Shown: positions 16,082 to 24,952, counted from the stretch's first letter. The stretch is 45,443 nucleotides of DNA from an uncultured Acetatifactor sp. (GCA_947631615.1 CANRLX010000013.1:1-45443), one strand, 5' to 3'. Made by a program: numbers and translations. The notes: a model not told the origin generated them from the sequence alone.

Positions 16082-16813
16082 ATGTTGAGAATTGCTTTTG
16101 TCTGTACCGTTTCCCTGCCGTTTATCCTGTACTATCTCTGGAAAGCGGGCTATATAGAGAGACACAGCGAAAAATACACCGAGGCCGACCGCTACCGGAT
16201 CGCCCGCCGAATGATCACCATTATGAAGCGCAACGGGTTTATCAAAACCCTGGTGTACGGCGCCGAGAAACTGCCCCCCCAGGGAGGCTACGTCATGTAC
16301 GCCAACCACCAGGGCAAATACGATTCCCTCGGTATCATCTGGGCCCACAAGCAGCCCTGCACCGTCATGATCGACGCGGGGCGCTCCCAGCTTCCCCTGA
16401 CCAATGAGTTTGTAAGACTCCTGCGCGGGAGCCGGCTGGACAAGTCCAGCATGAAGACCCAGCTGAAAACCATCCTGGAGGTGACCGATCAGGTGAAGTC
16501 GGGCAGACGCTACATCATCTTTCCGGAGGGCGGCTACTACCACAACAAAAATGCCGTGCAGGAATTTCTTCCCGGCGCCTTCAAGTGCGCCATGAAATCC
16601 AAATGCCCCATTGTGCCGGTGGCGCTGATCGACTCCTACAAGCCCTTCGGGATCAACTCCATCCGGCCGGTGACCACCCAGGTGCACTTTCTGGAGCCCA
16701 TCTACTACGACGATTACAAGGAGATGAACTCCATCGAGATCGCGGAGCTGGTGCGCGACAAGATCCGGTCCGTCATCGACCAGATGTGCCAGCCCACCGC
16801 TCCGGCGCGCTGA
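16082..16813 (+). CDS. PlsC-like 1-acyl-glycerol-3-phosphate (lysophospholipid) acyltransferase
   Basis: Membrane-bound acyltransferase of 243 residues for phospholipid synthesis. One N-terminal hydrophobic segment (residues 3-20). Catalytic motif NHQGKYD gives H76-x4-D81, and the second motif FPEGG (147-151) binds the phosphate. The start at 16082 is chosen because GAGGGATGG lies ~8-10 bases upstream; an ATG nine bases earlier is too close to that site. Flanked by a divergent SulP gene and a convergent ABC exporter gene, so it is a single-gene unit. Exact acyl acceptor unknown. Confidence 0.9.
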   Translation: MLRIAFVCTVSLPFILYYLWKAGYIERHSEKYTEADRYRIARRMITIMKRNGFIKTLVYGAEKLPPQGGYVMYANHQGKYDSLGIIWAHKQPCTVMIDAGRSQLPLTNEFVRLLRGSRLDKSSMKTQLKTILEVTDQVKSGRRYIIFPEGGYYHNKNAVQEFLPGAFKCAMKSKCPIVPVALIDSYKPFGINSIRPVTTQVHFLEPIYYDDYKEMNSIEIAELVRDKIRSVIDQMCQPTAPAR

Positions 16814-16836
16814 GATGCAAGGCGTTCCCGTCAGCG

Positions 16837-18741
16837 TCAGCCTCCGATGGCGTTTCCTGTATACAACTGGTAATATCTGCCCTTCTCCTCGATCAGCTGG
16901 TCGTGGGTGCCTCTCTCGATGATCCTTCCCTGCTCCAGCACCATGATGCAGTCGGAGTTTTTCACCGTGGAAAGCCTATGGGCAATGACGAAGGTGGTTC
17001 TTCCCATCATCAAATGATCCATGCCCGCCTGCACGATGCGCTCCGTTCTGGTGTCGATGGAGCTGGTCGCCTCGTCCAGGATGAGCACCGGAGGATCCGC
17101 CACCGCCGCCCGGGCAATGGCGAGAAGCTGTCTCTGCCCCTGGCTTAGGTTGGCGCCGTCTCCGGTCAAAAGGGTGTCGTAGCCCGCCGGAAGCCTGCGG
17201 ATAAAGCCGTCCGCGTTGGCCAGCTTCGCCGCCGCCATCACTTCTCCGTCCGTGGCGTTCAAATTGCCGAACCGGATATTCTCCATGATCGTCCCCGTGA
17301 ACAGATGGGTGTCCTGAAGCACGATGCCCAGGGACCTTCTCAGGTCGTCCTTCTTGATCTTATTGATATTGATACCGTCATAGCGGATCTTGCCGTCCTG
17401 TATGTCGTAGAAACGGTTGATCAGATTGGTGATGGTGGTCTTGCCGGCGCCGGTAGACCCTACAAACGCGATCTTCTGCCCCGGTTCCGCGTACAGCTTC
17501 ACGTCGTGCAGCACGATCTTATCGGGATTGTAACCAAAATCCACGCCGTCAAACACCACATCCCCCCGAAGCTCCTTGTATTCCACGGATCCGTCCGCCT
17601 GGTGGGTGTGCTTCCACGCCCATCTGCCGGTGCGGGTCTCGCTCTCCACCAATCTGCCGCCCTCCTCCTTCACATGGACCAGGGTGACATAGCCGTTGTC
17701 CGTCTCGACCTCCTCGTCCATCATCCGGAAGATGCGGTCCGCGCCCGCCAGAGCCATAACGATAGCGTTAAATTGCTGGCTGACCTGGTTGATGGGCATA
17801 TTAAAGCTGCGATTCAGCGCCAGAAAGCTGGCCAGCGCGCCCACGGTAAAATTGCCGAAGCCGCTCAGCGCCAGGGCGCCGCCCACGATGGAGCACACCA
17901 CATAGCTCAGGTTGCCCAGCTGGGCATTGATGGGCCCCAGGGTGTTGACAAAGGTGTTGGCGTGATCCGCGCTGTAATAGAGCGCATCGTTCAGCTCCTT
18001 AAAGCGCTCCTTGCTCTCCTCCTCGTGGCAGAAGACCTTGACCACCTTCTGCCCCTCCATCATCTCCTCAATATAGCCGTTTACGGCGCCCAGGTTTTTC
18101 TGCTGCTCCAAAAAGTACCGGCTGCTTCTGCCCGCCGCGAAACGGGTGCAGACCAGCATAAAGCTCACCATGACCAAGGTCACCAGCGTCATGGGCACGC
18201 TTAAGATGAGCATACTGACAAACACGCTGACGATCGTGAACGCGCTGTTGATACACTGGGGGATGCTCTGGCTGATCATCTGGCGCAGGGTGTCGATATC
18301 GTTGGTGTAGACCGACATGATGTCGCCGTGGGCATGGGTGTCGAAGTACCGGATAGGCAGCTTCTCCATATGCTCAAACAGCTCGTTTCGGATGTTCATC
18401 AGCACGCCCTGGGTCACGTTGACCATGATCCGGTTGTAGGTGTAACCGGAGAGCACGCCGATCAGGTAAAACACCGCCACCCTGGCGATGGCGTGTGCCA
18501 GCGGAGTAAAGTCCGGATGATCCGTCAAAAGGTACGGCGTGATGTAATCGTCGATCAGGTTTTTGGTAAACAGCATCCCCTGCACATTGGCCAGCACGCC
18601 CAGAACGATAAACAGCAGCACAAAACAGCAGTGCACCTTATAAAAGCGGAAGACATATGCCATAATGCGCACAAAGAGCTTCCCTGGATTCTCCACCTTG
18701 GGCTTGGGCCTTCCCAGCGCCCCTCTATTTGGTCCCGGCAT
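16837..18741 (-). CDS. ABC exporter half-transporter, subunit with the complete catalytic site
   Basis: A 634-residue ABC protein with six membrane helices (~60-350) and an ATPase domain. Walker A STGAGKTT, Walker B VLILDEATSSID with catalytic Glu, switch His in VIAHRLST, but signature LSQGQ in place of LSGGQ. Together with the partner's degenerate residues this is the usual arrangement in heterodimeric multidrug exporters such as BmrCD or TM287/288. A ~30-residue insertion precedes the ATPase domain (VETDNGYVTLVHVKEEGGRLVES...). The start is ATG 18741 with AAGGAGG nine bases upstream, one base after the partner's stop. Substrate unknown. Confidence 0.93.
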   Translation of the reverse strand: MPGPNRGALGRPKPKVENPGKLFVRIMAYVFRFYKVHCCFVLLFIVLGVLANVQGMLFTKNLIDDYITPYLLTDHPDFTPLAHAIARVAVFYLIGVLSGYTYNRIMVNVTQGVLMNIRNELFEHMEKLPIRYFDTHAHGDIMSVYTNDIDTLRQMISQSIPQCINSAFTIVSVFVSMLILSVPMTLVTLVMVSFMLVCTRFAAGRSSRYFLEQQKNLGAVNGYIEEMMEGQKVVKVFCHEEESKERFKELNDALYYSADHANTFVNTLGPINAQLGNLSYVVCSIVGGALALSGFGNFTVGALASFLALNRSFNMPINQVSQQFNAIVMALAGADRIFRMMDEEVETDNGYVTLVHVKEEGGRLVESETRTGRWAWKHTHQADGSVEYKELRGDVVFDGVDFGYNPDKIVLHDVKLYAEPGQKIAFVGSTGAGKTTITNLINRFYDIQDGKIRYDGININKIKKDDLRRSLGIVLQDTHLFTGTIMENIRFGNLNATDGEVMAAAKLANADGFIRRLPAGYDTLLTGDGANLSQGQRQLLAIARAAVADPPVLILDEATSSIDTRTERIVQAGMDHLMMGRTTFVIAHRLSTVKNSDCIMVLEQGRIIERGTHDQLIEEKGRYYQLYTGNAIGG

Positions 18742-18742
18742 T

Positions 18743-20494
18743 TTAATCCGCCTCCTTTTCGTCAAAATCTCCCGACCCGCCGGTCTGGGACTCATATACC
18801 TCGCGGTAGATCTCGTTGGTCTCAAGCAGCTCCTCGTGGGTTCCGAAACCGTTGATCCTGCCGTCCTCCAGGACCAGGATGCGGTCCGCGTCCTGAATAC
18901 TGGAGACGCGCTGCGCGATGATCAGCTTGGTGGTGCCCGGTATCTCCTCTCGGAACGCACGGCGGATCTTCGCGTCGGTGGCGGTATCCACCGCGCTGGT
19001 GCTGTCGTCCAGAATCAGGATCCGCGGCTTTTTCAACAGCGCCCTGGCGATACAAAGCCTCTGCTTCTGCCCGCCGGAGACATTGTTGCCGCCCTGCTCT
19101 ATATGGGTGTTGTAGCCGTCCGGAAAACGATTGATAAATTCGTCCGCACAGGCCAGCCTGCAGGCGGCCTGGCACTCCTCATCGGTGGCCTCCCGGTTGC
19201 CCCAGCGCAGATTTTCATAGATACTGCCGGAGAACAGCACGTTCTTTTGGAGCACAACGGCCACCTGGTTGCGCAAAACCTCCATATCGTACTCCTTCAC
19301 GTTGTGGCCGCCCACCAGGATCTCGCCCTCCGTCACATCGTACAGACGGCTGATCAGGTTTACCAGCGAGGTCTTTGCGCTGCCGGTGCCTCCCAGGATC
19401 CCGATGGTCTCCCCCGACCGGATCTCAAGGTTGATCTCCTTCAGCACGGGCTCTCCGCCATACTGGGGATGGTAGGAGAACGCCACATTCCGAAATACGA
19501 TGCTTCCGTCCGGGACCTCCCTAATCGGATTCGCCGGGTTTTTCAGATCGCTCTCCTCGTTCAGCACCTGGCAGACACGCTCCATGCTGGCCGTGCTCAT
19601 GGAGATCATCACAAACACCATGGACAGCATCATCAGGTTCATCAAAATATTCATACAGTAGGTCAGAAGGCTCATCAGCTCACCCGTGGTCAACTGACTG
19701 CTCACGATCATCTTCGCGCCGATCCAGCTGATGAGGATAATGCAGGTGTACACCGTAAACTGCATGATCGGCATATTGGCGATGACATTTTTCTCCGCCT
19801 TGACGAAGATCTTATAGATGTTGGCGCTTGCCTGCTGGAATTTGGAGGTCTCCTCCTTCTCGCGCACGTAAGCCTTCACCACGCGGATCGCCGAGACGTT
19901 TTCCTGCACGGACGCGTTCAGCGCATCGTACTTGGGAAAGGCCTGCTTAAAGTACGCCGTGGCGTTGCTGATAATGAAATACAGCACGATGGCCAGAAGG
20001 ATCACCGCAACCAGATAAATGCTTGCGATCCTCCCATTGATGATAAACGCCATCACAAGCGCACAGATCATGCTGGCGGGCGCTCTCATCATCATGCGCA
20101 GCACCATCTGGTAGGCGTTCTGGATGTTGGTCACGTCCGTGGTGAGCCTGGTCACCAGGCCCGCCGTGCTGAACTTGTCAATATTGGAGAAAGAAAACGT
20201 CTGGATCCTCCCAAACATGCTCTCCCTCAGATTCCTCGCAAGACCGGTGGACGCCTTCGCCCCAAAGCGGGCGCCCATCAGGCCGCCCAGCAAGCCGATC
20301 AACGCCGCCACGATCATCATTCCTCCCACCCTTAAGATGTGCGTCATGTCCCCCTTTTCGACGCCGTCGTCGATGATGGACGCCATCAGGTAGGGGATCA
20401 CCATCTCCATCATCACCTCCACGATCATCCAGATGGGAGTTGCGATGGAAGCGGCTTTAAATTCCTTTACTTCCTGTAAGATCCTTTTTACCAT
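18743..20494 (-). CDS. ABC exporter half-transporter, subunit with the degenerate catalytic site
   Basis: A 583-residue partner of the next gene. Six helices (~15-300), then the ATPase: Walker A GGTGSAKTS (368-376, with SAK in place of SGK), signature VSGGQ (472-476), Walker B LILDD (Asp 497 where the catalytic Glu should be), and Gln 528 in place of the switch His (LIIAQRVSS). It therefore supplies a good signature motif but a poor hydrolysis site. The start ATG follows the marR stop by one base with AAGGAG close upstream; marR and both exporter genes form one operon. Confidence 0.93.
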   Translation of the reverse strand: MVKRILQEVKEFKAASIATPIWMIVEVMMEMVIPYLMASIIDDGVEKGDMTHILRVGGMMIVAALIGLLGGLMGARFGAKASTGLARNLRESMFGRIQTFSFSNIDKFSTAGLVTRLTTDVTNIQNAYQMVLRMMMRAPASMICALVMAFIINGRIASIYLVAVILLAIVLYFIISNATAYFKQAFPKYDALNASVQENVSAIRVVKAYVREKEETSKFQQASANIYKIFVKAEKNVIANMPIMQFTVYTCIILISWIGAKMIVSSQLTTGELMSLLTYCMNILMNLMMLSMVFVMISMSTASMERVCQVLNEESDLKNPANPIREVPDGSIVFRNVAFSYHPQYGGEPVLKEINLEIRSGETIGILGGTGSAKTSLVNLISRLYDVTEGEILVGGHNVKEYDMEVLRNQVAVVLQKNVLFSGSIYENLRWGNREATDEECQAACRLACADEFINRFPDGYNTHIEQGGNNVSGGQKQRLCIARALLKKPRILILDDSTSAVDTATDAKIRRAFREEIPGTTKLIIAQRVSSIQDADRILVLEDGRINGFGTHEELLETNEIYREVYESQTGGSGDFDEKEAD

Positions 20495-20495
20495 G

Positions 20496-20948
20496 TCACT
20501 CCTTCAACCTTTCCTGTATATTTTCCAGCATTTTCTGCATCACCCGCTCAAAGACCGCAAGCTCCTGTGCGGCGATCCCCTCCACCATATCCCGGTTCAC
20601 GCCGGCAATCGCCTCCTCGATGGCCTCGTTGTTGCGAAGTCCCTTGTCCGTCAACACCACCTTTTTCAATCTGGCGTCATTCTCCACCGTCTCGCGGCGG
20701 ATCAGCCCTTTTTTCTCCATCAACTGGATGATGGAGGTAACGGTGGACCGCCCTACACAGCAGTGCCTCTCGATGTCCTTCTGGTACACGTCCCGATCCC
20801 GGTTCTCGTACAGGTACTTGATGATCCAGCCGTGCATCAGGGTCACCTCGTCCACTCCGGCGCTCTTCACCCTGGCGTCCAGGACACGCTTCATCGTCAC
20901 ATTCAGACGATGTATACAGAAACCTACCCGATTTCCATTCTCCTCCAT
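20496..20948 (-). CDS. MarR-family regulator of the ABC exporter operon
   Basis: A 150-residue winged-helix regulator. The recognition region VYQKDIERHCCVGRSTVTSIIQLMEKKGLIRRE and wing ENDARLKKVVLTDKG are typical. Two adjacent Cys (C63 and C64) in the DNA-binding part could sense oxidants or thiol-reactive drugs. The ATG at 20948 has GGAGG six bases upstream. It is the first gene before the two exporter genes, behind a promoter with two palindromes (20982-21018), so it probably represses its own operon and is released by a transported compound. Confidence 0.92.
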   Translation of the reverse strand: MEENGNRVGFCIHRLNVTMKRVLDARVKSAGVDEVTLMHGWIIKYLYENRDRDVYQKDIERHCCVGRSTVTSIIQLMEKKGLIRRETVENDARLKKVVLTDKGLRNNEAIEEAIAGVNRDMVEGIAAQELAVFERVMQKMLENIQERLKE

Positions 20949-20981
20949 ATTCAGCCTCCCAAGATCCCCTCATGTTTCCTT

Positions 20982-21048
20982 CCAAACTGTTTGGTCTTGA
21001 ATTGTTCGGTATCGAACATATTTTACGCCGCCCTCCCGCACCTGTCAA
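20982..21048 (-). promoter_or_regulatory. marR-exporter promoter with two palindromic operators
   Basis: Minus strand TTGACA (21048-21043), 17 bases, TAAAAT (21025-21020). TGTTCG-GTAT-CGAACA at 21003-21018 is a perfect palindrome directly after the -10 box and covers the expected start of transcription. CCAAAC-T-GTTTGG at 20982-20994 is a second perfect palindrome in the leader. Their positions fit repression by the MarR protein. Confidence 0.78.
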
Positions 21049-21074
21049 GAAACGGGAGGCATCTTTATAAAATT

Positions 21075-22406
21075 TTAACATTTCTCCAGGATCATCCGGT
21101 ACACCTCGCCGTAGGGAAGTCCCTGCTCTTTGCAGATCCGTGCCACGCTCTCATATTCCGGATAAAAGCGCGTCTCCTCCCCCAGGCGGCACACCTTGAC
21201 CCTGGCCTCTCCGTAAGGGGTCTGCACATCGATCAGCTCTCTCTTGAGAACCGTGCGCTCCATAGCTGTCCTGCGGATGCCGATGGTGGTAGTCTCCCGA
21301 AAGATAATCCGCTCCATCCGCTCCACATCCTCCTCCCCGCAGAGGACACTGAGGACCCACGCGGGGCGGTTCTTCTTCATGTAAGCCGGAAGAAAAAAGA
21401 CATCCCTCGCTCCGGCGGAAAAGAGACGATCCATCACAAAGCCCAGCGCCTCTCCGCTGCAGTCGTCGATGTTGCTCTCCAGCTTCCATATCCGGTCCCT
21501 CTCCTCCTGTGCCGTATCCAGCCACATAGCGCGCAAAATACTGGGGCGCTCATAGCTGCGCTTTCCGGCTCCGAGGCCGATCCCGCAGATCCGTACCGTC
21601 TCGGGCAGCTTATCCCTCGTCCGGACCGCCGCCACGATCGCAGCGCCGGTGGGCGTCACAAGCTCCCCCTGCACGTTTGTAAACTCCACCGGCAGACGGT
21701 AGGACGTCATGATGTTGGCGGTGGCCGGCACGGGAATAGGCAGGATCCCATGCTGGCACCGCACGGTCCCCCGACCCTCGCAGAGCCTCGGCACGATGAC
21801 CTCCGTCACGTCCAGATCGTCCAGACAGACCGCCGCCGCCACAATATCCACAATGGAGTCAATAGCTCCCACCTCGTGAAAGTGCACCTCCTCCACAGGC
21901 ACATTGTGCGCCTTGGACTCCGCCTCCGCCAGAATAGTAAAGATGCGGGAGGCCGTCTGCCGCGCGCGCTCCGTCATCTGCGTCCCCGCAAGGATCGCCC
22001 GAATCTCCGCCATCCCCCGATGCTCATGGTGGGGGTGGGAGTGAGTGTGGGGGTGATCGTGATCGTGACCGTGGACGTGGTCATGGACATGGTCGTGATT
22101 ATGCTCCATATCGTGGGCGTAGGCATGGGCGGAAGCGTTCTCGTGGGCGGGGTCATGCTCATGCCCGTGCAGATACTCCATATCGTGGTCGTGGTTTTCG
22201 TGCGCCTCATCCAGTATCACACGAAAGTCACAGCAGTCGATGCCAGCCTTGTTCACACGCCCAATTTCAATTTGAAAGCCTCCCGCAGGAATACTGTCCA
22301 GCACCTGTCTCAGCACCTTTTCACTGGCGCCCAGATCTAAGAGCGCCGCTACGGTCATGTCTCCGCTGATCCCGCTGTTACATTCCAGATAGATCGTTTT
22401 TCCCAT
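21075..22406 (-). CDS. larC: LarC, nickel-insertion cyclometallase for the nickel-pincer cofactor
   Basis: A 443-residue enzyme that inserts nickel into the pyridinium dithioacid mononucleotide in the last step of nickel-pincer nucleotide synthesis. N-terminal family motif YLECNSGISGDMTVAALLDLGA. A His-rich metal-binding loop covers residues 69-129 with 24 His. Then VHFHEVGAIDSIVDIVAAA, GELVTPTGAAIVAA and the C-terminal domain ESNIDDCSGEALGFVMDRLF. In Lactobacillus plantarum the protein is made through a ribosomal frameshift joining larC1 and larC2; here it is one uninterrupted frame. ATG 22406 has AGGAG eight bases upstream. It lies behind larE across a tandem-repeat array. Confidence 0.95.
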   Translation of the reverse strand: MGKTIYLECNSGISGDMTVAALLDLGASEKVLRQVLDSIPAGGFQIEIGRVNKAGIDCCDFRVILDEAHENHDHDMEYLHGHEHDPAHENASAHAYAHDMEHNHDHVHDHVHGHDHDHPHTHSHPHHEHRGMAEIRAILAGTQMTERARQTASRIFTILAEAESKAHNVPVEEVHFHEVGAIDSIVDIVAAAVCLDDLDVTEVIVPRLCEGRGTVRCQHGILPIPVPATANIMTSYRLPVEFTNVQGELVTPTGAAIVAAVRTRDKLPETVRICGIGLGAGKRSYERPSILRAMWLDTAQEERDRIWKLESNIDDCSGEALGFVMDRLFSAGARDVFFLPAYMKKNRPAWVLSVLCGEEDVERMERIIFRETTTIGIRRTAMERTVLKRELIDVQTPYGEARVKVCRLGEETRFYPEYESVARICKEQGLPYGEVYRMILEKC

Positions 22407-22434
22407 TCTCTTGTCTCCTCTATATACGTCTGCT

Positions 22435-22642
22435 CTATTTTTTTCTGTTTTATTTTGCCTGCTCTGTTTTACCCGTCTTATTTTGTCTACTCTGCTTGCC
22501 TGCCCAATTTTGCCTACTCTACTTTGCCTACCCAGTTTGGCCTACTCTACTTTGCCAATTCTATTTTACCCGCCTAATTTGCCTGTTCAATTTTGCTTTC
22601 TCTACTTTGCCAATTCTATTTTACCCGTCTAATTTTGCCTGC
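22435..22642. repeat. Tandem array A: 14-bp unit, about 14 copies, between larE and larC
   Basis: Degenerate units with consensus CTCTATTTTGCCTA on the plus strand, clearest from 22462 to 22642. Two units are one base short. Neighbouring units CTCTACTTTGCCAA and TTCTATTTTACCCG recur as a 28-bp pair. Almost pure pyrimidine on this strand, hence purine-rich in the larC message. It fills most of the 270-base larE-larC gap and ends 29 bases before the larC start codon. Confidence 0.85.
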
Positions 22643-22676
22643 TCCGCAAAAGCCGTCCGGCGCATTTTTCTCTCCT

Positions 22677-23507
22677 TCAGACCTTGTCCTTCAGCGTCTC
22701 ATTCATGCTCCCCGTGCGATAGCCTTGCAGGTCCATCGCCACGTAAGAAAAACCGTATTCTCTCAGGCTTTGCACGATCCTGCTACGGGTGGCATCCTCC
22801 ATCAGTTTCCCAAACTCCTCCGGCAGCACCTCGATCCGCGCCATCGTTCCGTGTATGCGCACGCGCATCTGGCGAAATCCCAGATCCAGCAAAAGCGTCT
22901 CCGCCTTTTCCACCATGCCAAGCTTCTCCTCCGTGATAGTCTCCCCATAGGCAAACCGAGAGGCGAGGCAGGCAAAGGAGGGCTTGTCCCAGGTGGGCAG
23001 TCTAAGCTCCCTTGACAGGAAACGGATTTCCCTTTTAGAAAGCCCTACGGCCTGGAGCGGACTCTCCACACCCAGCTCCCTCACCGCCCGAAGTCCCGGG
23101 CGGTAGTCCCCGTTATCATCCAGGTTCGATCCTTCGACCGTCACGGCGAGCCCATTGTCTCGGGCAATCTCAAGGATCCTCTGAAACAGCCTTTTCTTAC
23201 ACAGATAGCACCGATCCTTCGGATTCTGCCGAAATCCGTCGACGGACGGCACATCCAGGCGGCACACCACCTGCTGGATGCCCTCCCTCTCACAGAAATC
23301 TTCCGCCTCGTTCTGCTCCCTCTCGGGAAACAGCACTGACTGTACCGTCACGGCGACCGCACGATCTCCCAGAACATCGTGAGCTGTCTTCAAAAGAAAG
23401 GTGGAGTCCACACCTCCGGAAAAGGCAACCGCCACGCTCCCCTTTCCCCGCAAATATTCTCTCAGCCGCTCCAGCTTTTCACTGACGGCGCTCTCCTGCT
23501 CTGCCAT
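22677..23507 (-). CDS. larE: LarE, sulfur-transfer enzyme for the nickel-pincer cofactor, three-cysteine type
   Basis: A 276-residue PP-loop ATPase that adds sulfur to the carboxylates of the cofactor precursor. PP-loop SGGVDST (30-36). Cys 100 and Cys 103 (DRCYLCKK) plus Cys 180 (FACLASRFAYGE). The lactobacillus enzyme gives up its single Cys as sulfur source, whereas a CxxC plus Cys set is known in LarE proteins that carry a 4Fe-4S cluster and act catalytically. This one has the cluster set. Start ATG 23507 with GGAGG nine bases upstream. Part of the larB-azlCD-larE-larC group. Confidence 0.94.
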   Translation of the reverse strand: MAEQESAVSEKLERLREYLRGKGSVAVAFSGGVDSTFLLKTAHDVLGDRAVAVTVQSVLFPEREQNEAEDFCEREGIQQVVCRLDVPSVDGFRQNPKDRCYLCKKRLFQRILEIARDNGLAVTVEGSNLDDNGDYRPGLRAVRELGVESPLQAVGLSKREIRFLSRELRLPTWDKPSFACLASRFAYGETITEEKLGMVEKAETLLLDLGFRQMRVRIHGTMARIEVLPEEFGKLMEDATRSRIVQSLREYGFSYVAMDLQGYRTGSMNETLKDKV

Positions 23508-23524
23508 CTCCTTGTTCCTCCCTG

Positions 23525-23628
23525 TCTGTACTCCCTGTCTATACTTCCGGCCTGTACTTTCCGTCTGTACTCCCTGACTGCGCTTTCCGTCTGTACTCCC
23601 TGACTGCGCTCTCCGTATGTACTCCCTA
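23525..23628. repeat. Tandem array B: 13-bp unit, 8 copies, upstream of larE
   Basis: Units such as TCTGTACTCCCTG run in strict 13-bp register without insertions. The pair TCTGTACTCCCTG + ACTGCGCTYTCCG forms a 26-bp higher-order repeat (23564-23589, 23590-23615). Ends 18 bases before the larE start codon. Confidence 0.88.
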
Positions 23629-23710
23629 CCTGATCCACCGGCACTGTCGCGGGCTCTTCTCCGTCCCGCGGAATAAATTCTATTTTACCACGTTTTTTCT
23701 CTCTTACTAG

Positions 23711-23780
23711 AAGCATCTTTCCAGAAACATCTATCCAGAAACATCTATCCAGAAATATCTATCCAGAAACATCTATCCAG
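23711..23780. repeat. Tandem array C: 14-bp unit, 5 copies, between azlD and larE
   Basis: AAACATCTATCCAG, three exact copies and two with one or two changes, followed by a partial sixth unit. Different in sequence from array B only 80 bases away. Arrays B and C account for much of the 340-base gap between azlD and larE; no gene is seen there. Confidence 0.92.
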
Positions 23781-23847
23781 AAGCATCCCTCGCGGGCCTG
23801 ATGTTTTCCCAAGGCACGCAACTGGCGCGGACGGACAAAGCTTCCGC

Positions 23848-24150
23848 TCACAGGAAGCTGCAGAGAAACACCGCGGCGCAGGCAACGCAGGCGGACAGAA
23901 ACATGTTGGAGGTAAACCATGCCGCCACACAGGCCGCCACAAGCGCCACCGCCCCGCAGACAGGATTGCCGGAGACCGAGAAAATCGCCGGAACCGTCAT
24001 CACGGAGAGTGTCACATAAGGAAGATAGTAGAGGACGGACCTCACAAACGGGTTTTTGATCTGCCGGCGGATCAGGGTGACCGGAAGCACCCGAAGCAGA
24101 TAACTGACCACTGCCATAATCAAAATACAGATCCAAATCGAATCTAACAT
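23848..24150 (-). CDS. azlD: AzlD-type small subunit of a branched-chain amino-acid exporter
   Basis: A 100-residue membrane protein with four helices (LDSIWICILIMAVVSYLLRVLPVTLI start; PFVRSVLYYLPYVTLSVMTVPAIF typical of AzlD). In Bacillus the AzlC/AzlD pair exports branched-chain amino acids. Its ATG overlaps the azlC stop by seven bases (ATGTTAG), so the two are co-translated. Another frame on the same strand is open but hydrophilic and not family-like. Confidence 0.92.
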   Translation of the reverse strand: MLDSIWICILIMAVVSYLLRVLPVTLIRRQIKNPFVRSVLYYLPYVTLSVMTVPAIFSVSGNPVCGAVALVAACVAAWFTSNMFLSACVACAAVFLCSFL

Positions 24151-24878
24151 GCCGCTTCTGCCTCCTCGTCATCAGGATGTGGGAAAAGGACCGCCGCAAC
24201 AACCGAGAGAAGCAACGTCAACAAAATAATGCGCAGGCTGGCGGACATTGCGGCGATCCAGGGAATCATCATCACCGCGCTACTCACCAGAAAGCTCGCC
24301 AGCACCACGAACAGAATGACCCTGTTTTTGCGGCACGGGGAGATGACCACCGCCAGAAACATTCCGTAGATGGAAGCGCTCAGCGCGTTCACAATGGTCA
24401 GGGGAAGCAGATTCCCCGCCACGATCCCCACCGCGGTTCCCGCCGCCCACATTGGAATGGTCGTCACATATGCCCCGTAGACATAGGAAGGTCTCAGCGG
24501 GTACGGCTGGGCGACGGAAAGCCCGAACAGCTCGTCCGTGATATCAAAACCGATGAGCATACGATGCCCGATCGAGAGCCCGGGGGCCATCCTCTGGCTC
24601 AAGGCGCAGCCCATGAGGAGATACCGCGCGTTGGCGATCAGCGTCAGTACCGCCAGCTCCCAGTAGGGCGCTTCGGCCCTGATCGCCGCGATTCCGGCGT
24701 ACTCTCCCGCAGAAGCGTTGTTCAACAGGCTCATGACAAAGCCCTGCAGCGCGGTCATGCCCGCCTTGTGCGCCGCTATCCCCAGGGAGAATGCCACCGT
24801 AAAATAGCCCAGTCCAATAGGGAACCCGTCTCTCATTCCCCGCAAAACATTTTGAACCGTCGTCGTTCTCTGTTCCAT
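24144..24878 (-). CDS. azlC: AzlC-family large subunit of a branched-chain amino-acid exporter
   Basis: A 244-residue membrane protein with the AzlC signature: FPIGLGYFTVAFSLGIAAHKAGMTALQGFVMSLLNNASAGEYAGIA and LTLIANARYLLMGCALSQ. The ATG at 24878 has AAAGGAGG 12 bases upstream, slightly far, but no better start is seen. Located between larB and larE. Why an amino-acid exporter sits inside a nickel-cofactor group is unclear; transport of a cofactor-related or lactate-derived solute is possible but not shown. Confidence 0.92.
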   Translation of the reverse strand: MEQRTTTVQNVLRGMRDGFPIGLGYFTVAFSLGIAAHKAGMTALQGFVMSLLNNASAGEYAGIAAIRAEAPYWELAVLTLIANARYLLMGCALSQRMAPGLSIGHRMLIGFDITDELFGLSVAQPYPLRPSYVYGAYVTTIPMWAAGTAVGIVAGNLLPLTIVNALSASIYGMFLAVVISPCRKNRVILFVVLASFLVSSAVMMIPWIAAMSASLRIILLTLLLSVVAAVLFPHPDDEEAEAAC

Positions 24879-24952
24879 CGTGTATGTCAGCCTCCTTTGT
24901 ATCCGTTGCCATCGTACTTCCCCATCCACACCCGTAAAACGGAAGGGACCCG

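Noticed and set aside
21032..21059. Terminator for larC (CCTCCCG/CGGGAGG stem)
   Set aside because: The 7-bp stem has a long loop and no T run, and its loop contains the -35 box of the marR promoter. More likely chance or part of that promoter region.
20433..22340. Plus-strand open frame of 635 codons opposite marR and larC
   Set aside because: It crosses two genes and their promoter in antisense. Its V/M/G-rich end is simply the complement of the His-rich larC loop.
22411..22632. Small hydrophobic plus-strand proteins in the repeat arrays (also 29345-29589, 31136-31576, 38820-39215)
   Set aside because: They are by-products of stop-free tandem arrays. The same peptide pattern appears in several frames and none has a ribosome site.
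23759..24202. Alternative minus-strand frame over azlD
   Set aside because: The azlD frame is hydrophobic and family-like with a coupled start; the alternative is Arg/Cys-rich and unlike any membrane protein.
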